Part shown: positions 51,753 through 60,531 of the stretch, piece by piece
Layout of the letters: each line of letters starts with the position of its first letter
How positions within the stretch are numbered: position 1 is the stretch's first letter
Source of the DNA: Microvirga ossetica
Lineage (GTDB): Bacteria > Pseudomonadota > Alphaproteobacteria > Rhizobiales > Beijerinckiaceae
Length of the DNA: 64,000 nucleotides
Reading direction: 5' to 3'
Assembly: GCF_002741015.1 (NCBI RefSeq)
Contig: NZ_CP016616.1
Location: 5,172,501 to 5,236,500, forward strand
The notes under the pieces: model-generated
What the model saw: the letters and a program-made list of their open reading frames with translations, nothing else
Databases searched by the model: none
What the model was told of the DNA's origin: nothing
Made by a program: the position numbers and the translations under genes

Positions 51753-53048
51753 ATGACCGGCTATGGCGATACCTATTATGCCCGCACGCTTGCGGACGTA
51801 TCGCAACGCTCTTCTCTCGAAGGATCGGTGCAGGCGGATGTCGCTGTTGTCGGCGGGGGGCTTGCCGGCCTTACGGCGGCTCTCGATCTCGCGCGAGCAG
51901 GCCGTTCGGTTGTGGTCCTGGAGGCTGAACGGGTCGGCTGGGGAGCGTCTGGCCGAAACGGAGGCTTTGTCGGGCCGGGTTACGCGACGAGCCACGCCAA
52001 TGTAACCCGCATGGCGGGAGCCGAGAGAGCGCAGGCCTTGCACCGGCTCTCGATCGAGGGGGTGCAAATCGTCGAGGAAAATATCGACAGGCTTGCAATG
52101 AGCGACAACACGCGCGTCTACGGCAAGCTGAGCGTGCTTCGGTATCACGATCCCGACGGCCTTGCCCGCCATTGCGCGATGATGAAGAGGGAATTCGACT
52201 ACCATCTCGAAGTGATGCCGACCGACGCCGTACGAAACGTCCTGCGGTCCCAGAAATACTTTCAGTCGCTCTACGATCCCGCCTGCTTCCATTTCCACCC
52301 GCTCAACTATGCAAGGGCTCTGGCAAAGGCGATCGAGGCGCTGAACGGACGGATCTTCGAGCGATCGCAGGTCACCGGCTGCGACTTCGCGAGCGCGGAA
52401 AAAATCGTCAGGACGGCGCGCGGTGAGGTCAGGGCACGCGACGTGATCTTGGCGGGCGGTGGCTATACGGACGATCTCGTGCCCCGCCTGCGCCGCAGCA
52501 TCCTGCCGATTGCCACTTACGTGCTTCTGACGGAAGCAGCACCGGAGAGGATCGCAGAGGCGGTTCGCACGCCGATGGCGATCAGCGACAACCGCCGTGC
52601 GGGTGACTATTATCGTCTCGTCGACGAAGGAAAGCGGCTTCTCTGGGGCGGCCGGATCACGACGCGCAAGACGGAGCCACGGCGCCTCGCGGAGATGATG
52701 CGGCAGACGATGGTCTCCACCTATCCCCAACTCGAAGGCGTGCGCGTGGAGACGGCGTGGACGGGTCTCATGGCCTATGCCCGCCATCTGATGCCTCTCA
52801 TCGGGCAGCTTCAGCCGTGTATATGGTACGTGTTCGGTTTCGGCGGACGCGGCATGAACACGACGGCGATTGGAGGGCGAGTGATCGCAGAGGGGATTCT
52901 CGGCACAAGCGACCGATACAGGCTTTATGAGCCCTTCGGCCTCGTGTGGAACGGTGGTCCTTTCGGCGTTGCGGCGGCGCAGCTCACCTACTGGACGTAT
53001 CAGGCGATGGATCTCGCCAAGGAGCGTCGGGCCGCGCGTGCGGCCTGA
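51753..53048 (+). CDS. FAD-dependent oxidoreductase (PuuB-like DAO family)
   Basis: 431 residues. The Rossmann motif is 'ADVAVVGGGLAGLTAALDLA', followed by 'GWGASGRNGGFVGPGY', the pattern around the flavin in gamma-glutamylputrescine oxidase-like enzymes. The C-terminal 'FGFGGRGMNTTAIGG' binds FAD. It likely oxidises an amine or amino acid and makes H2O2. It converges with the Aap-type permease gene 23 bases on. Different in sequence from the DAO protein at 49587-50834, so not a recent duplicate. Confidence 0.92.
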   Translation: MTGYGDTYYARTLADVSQRSSLEGSVQADVAVVGGGLAGLTAALDLARAGRSVVVLEAERVGWGASGRNGGFVGPGYATSHANVTRMAGAERAQALHRLSIEGVQIVEENIDRLAMSDNTRVYGKLSVLRYHDPDGLARHCAMMKREFDYHLEVMPTDAVRNVLRSQKYFQSLYDPACFHFHPLNYARALAKAIEALNGRIFERSQVTGCDFASAEKIVRTARGEVRARDVILAGGGYTDDLVPRLRRSILPIATYVLLTEAAPERIAEAVRTPMAISDNRRAGDYYRLVDEGKRLLWGGRITTRKTEPRRLAEMMRQTMVSTYPQLEGVRVETAWTGLMAYARHLMPLIGQLQPCIWYVFGFGGRGMNTTAIGGRVIAEGILGTSDRYRLYEPFGLVWNGGPFGVAAAQLTYWTYQAMDLAKERRAARAA

Positions 53049-53071
53049 GATATGACTGCGTTTCGGTTTTC

Positions 53072-54184
53072 TTAATCGTGCCCGAGGCGCATGCGGCGTT
53101 CCAGGAAACGGCTATAGGCCCCCATGCCATATGAGAACACCAGGAACACGACGGCTGCGAAGACATAGCCTTCCATGACGGCGATGCCGACCCAGTTCGG
53201 ATCCGTCATCGCCGTGCGAACGGTGGATAGAAAGTCCAGAAGGCCGATGATCGTGACGAGGGTCGTGTCCTGGAAGAAGCCGATGGAGATGTTCACCAAT
53301 GGCGGAATGGAGATCTTCAGGGCCTGCGGCAGAACGACGAGACGCATGGCCTGCCAGTAATGCAGGCTCATCGCGCTGGCGGCCTCGTGCTGTCCTCTGG
53401 GGATCGCCTGCAGACCGCCACGGACCGCCTCGGCGATATAGGCCGCCGCGAAAATGACGATGGCGATCTGTGCCCGCAGCAGCTTGTCCACGGTCACGCC
53501 GCTCGGCATGAAGAGCGGCAGCATGACGGAGGCCATGAAGAGGATGCTGATGAGGGGCACGCCTCGGATCACCTCAATGAAGATGATGGCAATGACGCGG
53601 ATGGCAGGGAGCTTCGAGGAGCGAGCCAGAGCGAGCACGACGCCGAGAGGAAAGCCGAGGGCGAGCCCGACTGCCGAGAGCAGGAAGGAGAGGGGCAACC
53701 CGCTCCATTGCGTCGTTGGCACATAGGTAAGACCGAAGACACCACCGCTGATCAGAATCGCCGTCGCCCCGATCGTCACGCCCCAGAGCACGAGAAGGCC
53801 TCTGCTCCAGAAGCGCGGGATCATCGTGACCCCGATTGCGCCAAGAAACAGGACCATGGCGAGGAGCACGCGCCAATGCTCGTCGTAGGGATAGACGCCG
53901 AAGATCATGAAGCGAAGCTTCGCCGCATAGAAGGGCCAGCAGGCACCGTGGCCCACTTTGCACGCCTGAGCGCCACCTTCCGTGACGGCCCGGGTTACGA
54001 GCCAGCCGTAAGCGCCCTTGATGCCAAGCCACAGGATCCACAGACAGATCAGCGTGACGATTGCATTGACAGGGGTGCCGATGAGGGGCTTGAGCGTGCG
54101 GTGTAGAAGGCGACGCCCGACATCCGGTTCCCGTTGAACCGGCATCTTCAGTTGCGCTTCGGCGATGTCGGTCGCAGTCGTCAT
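53072..54184 (-). CDS. aapM: General L-amino acid ABC transporter permease (AapM-like)
   Basis: 370 residues with an N-terminal extension and about eight hydrophobic helices. The EAA-like loop is 'GQHEAASAMSLHYWQAMRLV', and 'FIEVIRGVPLISILFM' is typical of polar amino-acid permeases. It starts three bases after aapQ. No aapP ATPase gene follows; the next gene is on the opposite strand. Confidence 0.9.
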   Translation of the reverse strand: MTTATDIAEAQLKMPVQREPDVGRRLLHRTLKPLIGTPVNAIVTLICLWILWLGIKGAYGWLVTRAVTEGGAQACKVGHGACWPFYAAKLRFMIFGVYPYDEHWRVLLAMVLFLGAIGVTMIPRFWSRGLLVLWGVTIGATAILISGGVFGLTYVPTTQWSGLPLSFLLSAVGLALGFPLGVVLALARSSKLPAIRVIAIIFIEVIRGVPLISILFMASVMLPLFMPSGVTVDKLLRAQIAIVIFAAAYIAEAVRGGLQAIPRGQHEAASAMSLHYWQAMRLVVLPQALKISIPPLVNISIGFFQDTTLVTIIGLLDFLSTVRTAMTDPNWVGIAVMEGYVFAAVVFLVFSYGMGAYSRFLERRMRLGHD

Positions 54185-54187
54185 GAC

Positions 54188-55360
54188 CTAGCGCTCCTTC
54201 AGCGCGACGCGGCTGTTGTACCAGTTCATGAACAGGGAAATCACGATCGACAGGCCGAGATAGACCAGCATGAAGATCGCGATGCCCTCGATCGCCTGTC
54301 CGGTCTGGTTCATGGTGGTATTCGAAACCATGACGAGATCCGGATACCCGATGGCAATGGCGAGCGAAGAGTTCTTGAAAAGGCTCAGATACGTGCTGGT
54401 TAGTGGAGGGATGATGACCCGGAGCGCCTGAGGAAGAATGACGAGGCGCATGGTCAATCCGTCCCGCAGGCCCAATGCACGGGATGCCTCCCATTGCCCT
54501 TTGCGCACCGACAGAATGCCGCTTCGCACGATCTCCGCGATGCCGGCCGAGGCGGACAGGGCAAGGCCGACGAGAAGCGCGGTGAATTCCGGCGTGAGCT
54601 GAGAACCGCCCGCAAGGCGAAAGCGGCCCTTCTCGGGAAGGCTGACTGCAAGATCGGGCTGCACGATCAAAACTGCGAGGATCGGTGGGATGAGAAGTGA
54701 TAAGGCTACCAAGGGCCAGATGGTCCGCGCCTTGCCCGTTCTGATACGCTCAGCCGTCACCCGGCGATGGACGAAAACTCCAAGAGCTCCTCCGAGAACC
54801 AGTGCGAAAAGAACGATCGTATGGGCGCTCGTCCAGACCAGTGACGGCACGGTCAGGCCGCTGTTGCTCAGGAAAACATGGGGCAGAATCTCCCATGCTT
54901 CACGCACGGCCGGCAGGCTAGTGACGATTAGCGCATACCAGAGAAAGAGATAGAGCAGAAGAGGCACATTGCGCAGTGCTTCGACATAGAGAAACGCCAG
55001 AAAAGCGAGCAGCGGATTGCGGGAGAGACGGGCGATGCCGACGAACAGCCCGATGATCGACGCGAGAACGACGCTCCAGGCCGAAACCCAAACCGTGTTG
55101 ACGATGCCGGCCAGGATGGCACGACCATAGGTGTCGGTGGGCTTGTAGTCGATCAATGTCTGGCTGATGACGAAGCCGGCTTTTCGGCTCAGGAAGTCGA
55201 ATCCTGTGGCAATGTTCTGCTCAGCTAGTTTCTGCGATACGTTGGAAAACAGATAAAGTCCCAGAAGGACGATGCTTCCGACGGCGATTACCTGGTAGAG
55301 GATGGCTCGGAAGCGGAGGTTGTAGAGAAGCCTCGTCCCGCTCACCGCATCGACGCGCAT
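54188..55360 (-). CDS. aapQ: General L-amino acid ABC transporter permease (AapQ-like)
   Basis: 390 residues, inner-membrane permease. It has the long AapQ-type N-terminus with 'ASRKAGFVIS'-like sequence ('FDFLSRKAGFVISQTLIDY'), 'YVEALRNVPLLLYLFLWYA' and the EAA-like loop 'GQWEASRALGLRDGLTMRLV'. AGGA lies just ahead of the ATG. It lies between aapJ and aapM. Confidence 0.92.
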   Translation of the reverse strand: MRVDAVSGTRLLYNLRFRAILYQVIAVGSIVLLGLYLFSNVSQKLAEQNIATGFDFLSRKAGFVISQTLIDYKPTDTYGRAILAGIVNTVWVSAWSVVLASIIGLFVGIARLSRNPLLAFLAFLYVEALRNVPLLLYLFLWYALIVTSLPAVREAWEILPHVFLSNSGLTVPSLVWTSAHTIVLFALVLGGALGVFVHRRVTAERIRTGKARTIWPLVALSLLIPPILAVLIVQPDLAVSLPEKGRFRLAGGSQLTPEFTALLVGLALSASAGIAEIVRSGILSVRKGQWEASRALGLRDGLTMRLVILPQALRVIIPPLTSTYLSLFKNSSLAIAIGYPDLVMVSNTTMNQTGQAIEGIAIFMLVYLGLSIVISLFMNWYNSRVALKER

Positions 55361-55390
55361 GATGATCCTTTCCGGAATAGGCTGAGGGCG

Positions 55391-55418
55391 AAACGGGCGG
55401 CCATAAGGCCGCCCGTTT
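55391..55418 (-). terminator. Strong hairpin between aapJ and aapQ
   Basis: AAACGGGCGGCC (55391-55402) and GGCCGCCCGTTT (55407-55418) make a perfect 12-bp stem with an ATAA loop, nine bases after the aapJ stop. Read on the minus strand, the stem ends in TTT. It should act as a partial terminator or 3' end protector, leaving more binding-protein message than permease message. Confidence 0.7.
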
Positions 55419-55426
55419 ATCTCAGA

Positions 55427-56464
55427 TTACCGGAAGGGCGGTGCGTAAAGCAGGCCGCCCTTGGTCCAGAGCTCGTTCGGACCGCGGGACAGGCCCAGCC
55501 GGGTCTCGGGACCGAGATTGCGATCGAAGACTTCGGCGTAGTTTCCGACGGACTTGACGATGTTGTAGGCCCACTTGTTGTCGAGGCCGAGCATCTTGCC
55601 GAAATCGCCGTTCACGCCGAGCATGCGCTGAACCTCGGGATCCTCGCTCTTGAGGAATTCATCCACATTGGCCTGGGTAACGCCCTTTTCCTCCGCACCG
55701 ATGAGCGCGTAGACGGACCAGTTCAGAATGTCGCGCCAGTTGGGGTCGTTCTGGCGGATCGTCGGGGCAAGCGGCTCTTTCGAGATGGTCTCGGGCAGGA
55801 CCACATATTGCGACGGATCATTGGCAATCGCACGCACGGAAGCCAGATCCGAACGATCCGTCGTGATGGCATCGCAGCGACCGGTGAAGAAGGCGTTGCG
55901 CCATTCGTCGGAGTTCTCGAACACCACGGATTCATACTTGATGTTCTTCGGCCGGAAGAAATCCTCGAGGTTCTGGAGCGTGGTCGTGCCAGGCAGCAGG
56001 CAGATCGCGGCCCCGGTGAGTTCGCTGGCGCTCTTCACGTTGAGCTTCGCCGGCGCCATCAGGCCCTGGCCGTCGTAGAACACCACGGGCCCGAAATCGA
56101 GGCCGAGGGATGCGTCACGCGAGAAGCTCCAGGTGTTCTGGCGGGACAGGATGTCCACCTCGCCGGACTGAACCGCCTGGAAGCGGACATTGGTGTTCAG
56201 CGGGACATATTCGACCTTATCGGGATCGGCGAAGATCGCGGCCGACACGGCACGGCAGATATCGACGTCGAAGCCGCGTCGAATGCCTTTGTCGTCCGCA
56301 TAGGAAAAGCCGGGGGCAACGGGCGACACGCCACAAAGAATCTTGCCGCGCTTCTTGACCGTATCCAGCGTCGCTTGCGCGGATGCTGGCGCTGCCGAAA
56401 GGGCGGCGACGCCGGCGATAACGCTCATCGCAAGCCACCGGGCCATGGATTTTGATTGTATCAT
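55427..56464 (-). CDS. aapJ: General L-amino acid-binding periplasmic protein (AapJ-like)
   Basis: 345 residues. The signal peptide is clear ('WLAMSVIAGVAALSAAPASA'). The mature part has 'RGKILCGVSPVAPGFSY', 'GFDVDICRAVSAAIF' and 'DILSRQNTWSFSRDASLGLD', the AapJ/BztA pattern. GGGAG lies five bases before ATG 56464. It feeds amino acids to AapQM. The matching ATPase is not in this stretch. Confidence 0.93.
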   Translation of the reverse strand: MIQSKSMARWLAMSVIAGVAALSAAPASAQATLDTVKKRGKILCGVSPVAPGFSYADDKGIRRGFDVDICRAVSAAIFADPDKVEYVPLNTNVRFQAVQSGEVDILSRQNTWSFSRDASLGLDFGPVVFYDGQGLMAPAKLNVKSASELTGAAICLLPGTTTLQNLEDFFRPKNIKYESVVFENSDEWRNAFFTGRCDAITTDRSDLASVRAIANDPSQYVVLPETISKEPLAPTIRQNDPNWRDILNWSVYALIGAEEKGVTQANVDEFLKSEDPEVQRMLGVNGDFGKMLGLDNKWAYNIVKSVGNYAEVFDRNLGPETRLGLSRGPNELWTKGGLLYAPPFR

Positions 56465-56656
56465 TGCACTCCCTCTTCATCTGCGCCTTATTCGGTCGCT
56501 AATGCATCAAGCTAGACCCGAAACAACTATGGTTTCAAGGACAGATTTTCCCATCGTAAAGCATCCGAGAGCTTGCTGACCGACTAAAAGGGATGCAAAC
56601 TCGCCCCTCTTCGCCTGCAGCCTCCGCTGCAGCCGCCCTTGCTGCGCGAGTGGTCC

Positions 56657-58294
56657 ATGCCTTTCCTTCCCAAAGCCGACATCGTCCTCACAAACGGCCG
56701 CGTCTTTCGCGGAATTTCAGAACAGGTCACCGAAGCAATCGCCCTCTGGGCAGGGCAGGTCCTGGCGGCAGGATCGTCCGCTGATATGGAACCTCTCATC
56801 GGTCCTTCGACCCGAGTGATCGATCTTGCCGGACGTCTCGCGACTCCTGGGCTGTGCGACTCGCATATGCACCTTCTCCCCTATGGGGTGATCATGGGAC
56901 ATGTGGACGTGCGTGCATCTTCCACGCCAACCCTCGCCGCGCTGCTCGACAAGGTCAGGCAGCGCGCTTCCGTTACGCCTCCCGGTCAATGGATCCAGGG
57001 GCGCGGATACGATCAGTTCGAACTCGATGTCGGGCGCCATCCGCTCCGCGAAGAGCTCGATGCGGCGGCTCCCGAACATCCCGTTGCGATCGTGAGAGCC
57101 TGCGGCCATGTGACGATCTGCAATTCGAAGGCTCTCGAGCTTGCGGAAATCGACGAGGCGACGCCCGTTCCGCAGGGAGGCGCCATCGAGCAGCGGGACG
57201 GACGATTGACGGGCCTGCTGGCCGAGACCGGGCGTGACCGCCTCAAGGCTGTGCTGCCGGAACCGACGGACCGGGAACTCGTTCAGGCCATCGACGATGC
57301 CGGCCGCGCATGCCTGTCCTATGGCATTACCAGCGTGATGGATGCAGGCGTCGGCATGAGGGCGGGCTACCGCGAGGTTGCCGCCTATCGCACGGCGCAG
57401 CGCCTTGGCCGGCTGCCCGTGCGGACGACCCAGTGCTTGCTCGGCGGGCCGGGAGGCATCGTGGAGCAGGCCTATGCCGATGGGGTGGTGACGGGCGTGG
57501 GCGATTCCATGCTGCGCGTCGGGCCGGTGAAGATCTTCACAGACGGCAGCGCCGGCGGGCGGACCGCCGCCATGTCCGAGCCCTATGTCGGAGAGCCTAA
57601 GACCACCGGTCTGATGCTCCTGCACGACAACGAGATGAACGACCTCGTGCACGATTACCATGCAAGAGGCTATCAGCTCGCCGTTCATGCCATCGGCGAT
57701 GCCGCCATCGAGCAGACCCTCAACGCCTTCGAGAGCGCGCTCGACGCCATGCCGGACCCGGATCGCCGCCACAGAATCGAGCACGCAGGCTATGCAAGGG
57801 CGGACCAGAATGCCCGCATGAAGCGCCTGGGCGTTCAGCCCGTGCCGCAGCCGGTGTTCATCTACGATTTCGGCGATCTGTACATTTCCGTTGTGGGCGA
57901 AAAACGGGCAAAGCCTTCCTATCCGCTCAAAACGTGGATCGATCTCGGTTTCAAGCCTGCCGCGGGCAGCGATGCTCCCGTCTGCGACATCAATCCCTTT
58001 CCGAACTTCTTCTCCATGCTGACTCGCAAGACTTCGCATGGGACCATCATGGACGAGCGGGAAGTGGTCTCCATCGCGCAGGCGATCACCGCCTTCACGG
58101 AGTTCGGAGCCTACGTCAACAAGGCCGAGCATGAATGGGGCCGCCTCGTTCCCGGCCTCGCGGCGGACGTCGCCGTGTTCTCGCGCGATCTCCTGACGGC
58201 TTCGCCTGAGGAGATCCTGCACGACACCCGATGCGATCTCACGATCCGCGGTGGCGAGATCGTCTTCGACCGCCACGGCGAGACGGCTCGCTAA
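56657..58294 (+). CDS. YtcJ-like metal-dependent amidohydrolase
   Basis: 545 residues, amidohydrolase_3 family. Metal ligands are visible: 'CDSHMHLLPYG' (HxH), 'LAVHAIGDAAIEQ', 'RIEHAGYA' and 'AAGSDAPVCDINPF' (Asp). It is probably a cytoplasmic hydrolase of an N-acyl or cyclic amide; the substrate is unknown. ATG 56657 is used; a TTG at 56639 would add six residues and no clear ribosome site helps. Divergent from aapJ, so uptake and hydrolysis may be linked. Confidence 0.9.
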   Translation: MPFLPKADIVLTNGRVFRGISEQVTEAIALWAGQVLAAGSSADMEPLIGPSTRVIDLAGRLATPGLCDSHMHLLPYGVIMGHVDVRASSTPTLAALLDKVRQRASVTPPGQWIQGRGYDQFELDVGRHPLREELDAAAPEHPVAIVRACGHVTICNSKALELAEIDEATPVPQGGAIEQRDGRLTGLLAETGRDRLKAVLPEPTDRELVQAIDDAGRACLSYGITSVMDAGVGMRAGYREVAAYRTAQRLGRLPVRTTQCLLGGPGGIVEQAYADGVVTGVGDSMLRVGPVKIFTDGSAGGRTAAMSEPYVGEPKTTGLMLLHDNEMNDLVHDYHARGYQLAVHAIGDAAIEQTLNAFESALDAMPDPDRRHRIEHAGYARADQNARMKRLGVQPVPQPVFIYDFGDLYISVVGEKRAKPSYPLKTWIDLGFKPAAGSDAPVCDINPFPNFFSMLTRKTSHGTIMDEREVVSIAQAITAFTEFGAYVNKAEHEWGRLVPGLAADVAVFSRDLLTASPEEILHDTRCDLTIRGGEIVFDRHGETAR

Positions 58295-58331
58295 TCTGGC
58301 CTGCCGAACGAACGGCGGCTGAATCCAAGAC

Positions 58332-58357
58332 AAGGCCCCGGGATTGCCCGGGGCCTT
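58332..58357. terminator. Bidirectional terminator between converging amidohydrolase genes
   Basis: AAGGCCCCGGG (58332-58342) and CCCGGGGCCTT (58347-58357) make a perfect 11-bp stem with an ATTG loop, between stops at 58294 (plus) and 58378 (minus). The flanking T and A bases suit either direction. Confidence 0.75.
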
Positions 58358-58377
58358 CTGCATTTCGCGCGACCCGT

Positions 58378-59829
58378 TCAATCCCGGATAGGAAAGACGC
58401 GAGGACTCAACTGCTCGAGCCCGCGCCCGGCCCAGTCGCGCTGGGGTGCCGCCGCGACGGCCTCCGCCTGACCTCTGCGCAGCATCTCGAGATCCTCGCC
58501 GATGTCGAAGTCCAGCACCTCTCCATCGCGGACGACCTGGCGACCGTCGACATAGACGTCCTTGATGGCTCTATCGTTGGCCGAGTAGACGAGGCTGCGA
58601 ATAGGCTCGTAATCGGGCTGCATATAGGGATTGCTCAGGTCGACGACCGAGAAGTCCGCCTTGCAGCCGGGCGCAAGACGTCCGAGGTCAGGGCGGCGGA
58701 TCATGTCGGCACCGACTGCCGTGGCTGCCATGAAAGCATCGTGGGTCGTAGCGGCGGTGAAACTCCCCGCAACGATGCGGCCGGCATAGCAGGCCATGCG
58801 GAGCTCATCGAGCATGTTATGAGGGAAGCTGTCCGTACCGATACCACACCGGATGCCAGCCTTCACGTAGCGGCTCAGGGTGTTCATGGCGATGCCGCGC
58901 CGGGCGAAGACCACGGGGCAATGCGCCACCTGGGCGCCGCTGTCGCGCAGGCGCTCGAAATCATTGGCATGCGGCCAGTGCAGCCAGGGGTGGTCGTTCA
59001 GGAAGATGCAGTGGCCGATGATCGTGTCCGCACCGAGCGCTCCGATCCTGTCGAGCCATTCGATGGGCGTGCAGCCATAGCGCCGCATGATTTCCTGGAA
59101 TTCCACGATGCTCTGGGCGGCATGGATCTGGATCGGCTGGTTCCGCTCGCGCGCCGCATCGAGCGCATCGCGGATCTGCCCCTCGGTGCAGGTATCGATC
59201 TGGGCCGGGCCGATGAAGCCTGTGATGCGTCCGCTCGGGTGCTTCGAAGCCGCGTCGGCAATGTCGATCGCCTCACGCAGCAGCCGGTCGCCGGTCGCCG
59301 GATCGAGGTGATATTCCACCGAATGACCGTTGCTAGTCTTCCAGGGGCCTGACCGGAACATGCCCCAGAGCACGGCCCGGATGCCGGTTTCCGCATATTC
59401 ATCGGCCCAGGTTTCACGGGGGCGGCCGAGATCGCAGATCGTCGTCACGCCGCTCTTCAACAGTTCCGATGTTGCGACCCGCAGCGCCGGGCGCGTGTAT
59501 TCGGGACCGATCTGGAAGACCGGCATGAATTCATAGAGCGAGCTCTGGCCGAGTCGCGGGCTGCCCAGTTCTTCCAGCATGCCCTTCCAGCCGGGCTCGT
59601 GGCCGGGATGGCTGTGGATATCCACGAAGCCGGGAATGATCATCATCTTGCGGGCGTCGATTTCTGCATCGACCGGGCCGGAATAGCCCTCGCCAACATG
59701 AATGATGTCCGCACCTCGGATCACGAAATCCGCGTTGCGGAGATAGACATGGGATCGGGTCGCTTCGTCCCAGGCGACGATCCAGTCGCAGTTCCGGAAG
59801 AGGGTCGTCCTGGCGGCAACGCTAGTCAT
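58378..59829 (-). CDS. ATZ/TRZ-type amidohydrolase (copy 1)
   Basis: 483 residues of the chlorohydrolase/cytosine-deaminase-like group. Metal and catalytic residues: 'VDIHSHPGHEP' (HxH), 'IQIHAAQSIVEFQE' (His, Glu region), 'IIGHCIFLNDHPW' (His) and 'GIGTDSFPHNML' (Asp). The start follows GGAG (ATG 59829). It is a paralogue of the protein at 60532-61980, sharing 'WIVAWDEA', the HAAQ and the GHCIFL motifs. It follows the racemase gene by 23 bases. It likely deaminates or hydrolyses a nitrogen heterocycle; the substrate is unknown. Confidence 0.92.
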   Translation of the reverse strand: MTSVAARTTLFRNCDWIVAWDEATRSHVYLRNADFVIRGADIIHVGEGYSGPVDAEIDARKMMIIPGFVDIHSHPGHEPGWKGMLEELGSPRLGQSSLYEFMPVFQIGPEYTRPALRVATSELLKSGVTTICDLGRPRETWADEYAETGIRAVLWGMFRSGPWKTSNGHSVEYHLDPATGDRLLREAIDIADAASKHPSGRITGFIGPAQIDTCTEGQIRDALDAARERNQPIQIHAAQSIVEFQEIMRRYGCTPIEWLDRIGALGADTIIGHCIFLNDHPWLHWPHANDFERLRDSGAQVAHCPVVFARRGIAMNTLSRYVKAGIRCGIGTDSFPHNMLDELRMACYAGRIVAGSFTAATTHDAFMAATAVGADMIRRPDLGRLAPGCKADFSVVDLSNPYMQPDYEPIRSLVYSANDRAIKDVYVDGRQVVRDGEVLDFDIGEDLEMLRRGQAEAVAAAPQRDWAGRGLEQLSPRVFPIRD

Positions 59830-59852
59830 CTCAGACTCCATGGGGCAGGCGG

Positions 59853-60524
59853 CTAGTGCGGGAGGGTTTGCGACAGGCGGACATGACCGACCGCCATGGC
59901 CACAGCGGCCTGAGTCGGCTCGACGATAGGGATCCCGACAGCCTCTTCCAAAGCAGCGCGATATCGCGCCATGCCGGCACATCCCATGACGAGGACACCC
60001 GCTCCATGGGCGTCTTTCAACGTGCGGCCGACCTCGACCATGCGGCTGAGTGCTCGATCCTCGTCCGAAAGCTCTGCAACGCTGAGCCCGATCGGCAGGT
60101 CGGCGGCGAAGCGATCCATGACGCCCATGGCGCCGAAATAGCGAAGATGCCTTGGAATGGAAGTCGGCAGGATAGCAATGACGCCGAAGCGCTGACCTAG
60201 AGTGAGGGCCGTCAGCACGCCGCATTCGGCGATTCCGAAGACACGACGGCGGCTCTGCTCGCGAAGCGCATGGAGGCCTGGATCCGAAAAACATGCGATG
60301 ACGAAGGCGCCTGCGCTCTCCTCCAACTCGGATGCCTTGTGCAGCATGGGCATGATGACGCCGTCGACATCCCGTTGCGACTGGATGCCGGGCGGCCCCT
60401 CGGCCAGGGACAGGCACACGATGTCAGGCCCGTCGACACCTCTCAGGGGAGCTACCGCTTGATCGATAGCTGCCGTGACGGCTTGTGAGGAGTTCGGGTT
60501 GATCACATAAACCGAAGAGCCCAT
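59853..60524 (-). CDS. Asp/Glu/hydantoin racemase family protein
   Basis: 223 residues. It shows 'VINPNSSQAVTAAID' at the start, a first active-site Cys in 'FVIACFSDPGLHAL' and a second in 'VLVMGCAGMARYRAAL', with 'VEPTQAAVAMAVGHV' at the end, all typical of hydantoin racemase-like enzymes. It may interconvert stereoisomers of a hydantoin or substituted acid in the same pathway as its neighbours. The start at 60524 sits seven bases after the stop of the upstream amidohydrolase. Confidence 0.92.
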   Translation of the reverse strand: MGSSVYVINPNSSQAVTAAIDQAVAPLRGVDGPDIVCLSLAEGPPGIQSQRDVDGVIMPMLHKASELEESAGAFVIACFSDPGLHALREQSRRRVFGIAECGVLTALTLGQRFGVIAILPTSIPRHLRYFGAMGVMDRFAADLPIGLSVAELSDEDRALSRMVEVGRTLKDAHGAGVLVMGCAGMARYRAALEEAVGIPIVEPTQAAVAMAVGHVRLSQTLPH

Positions 60525-60531
60525 GGTTGTC

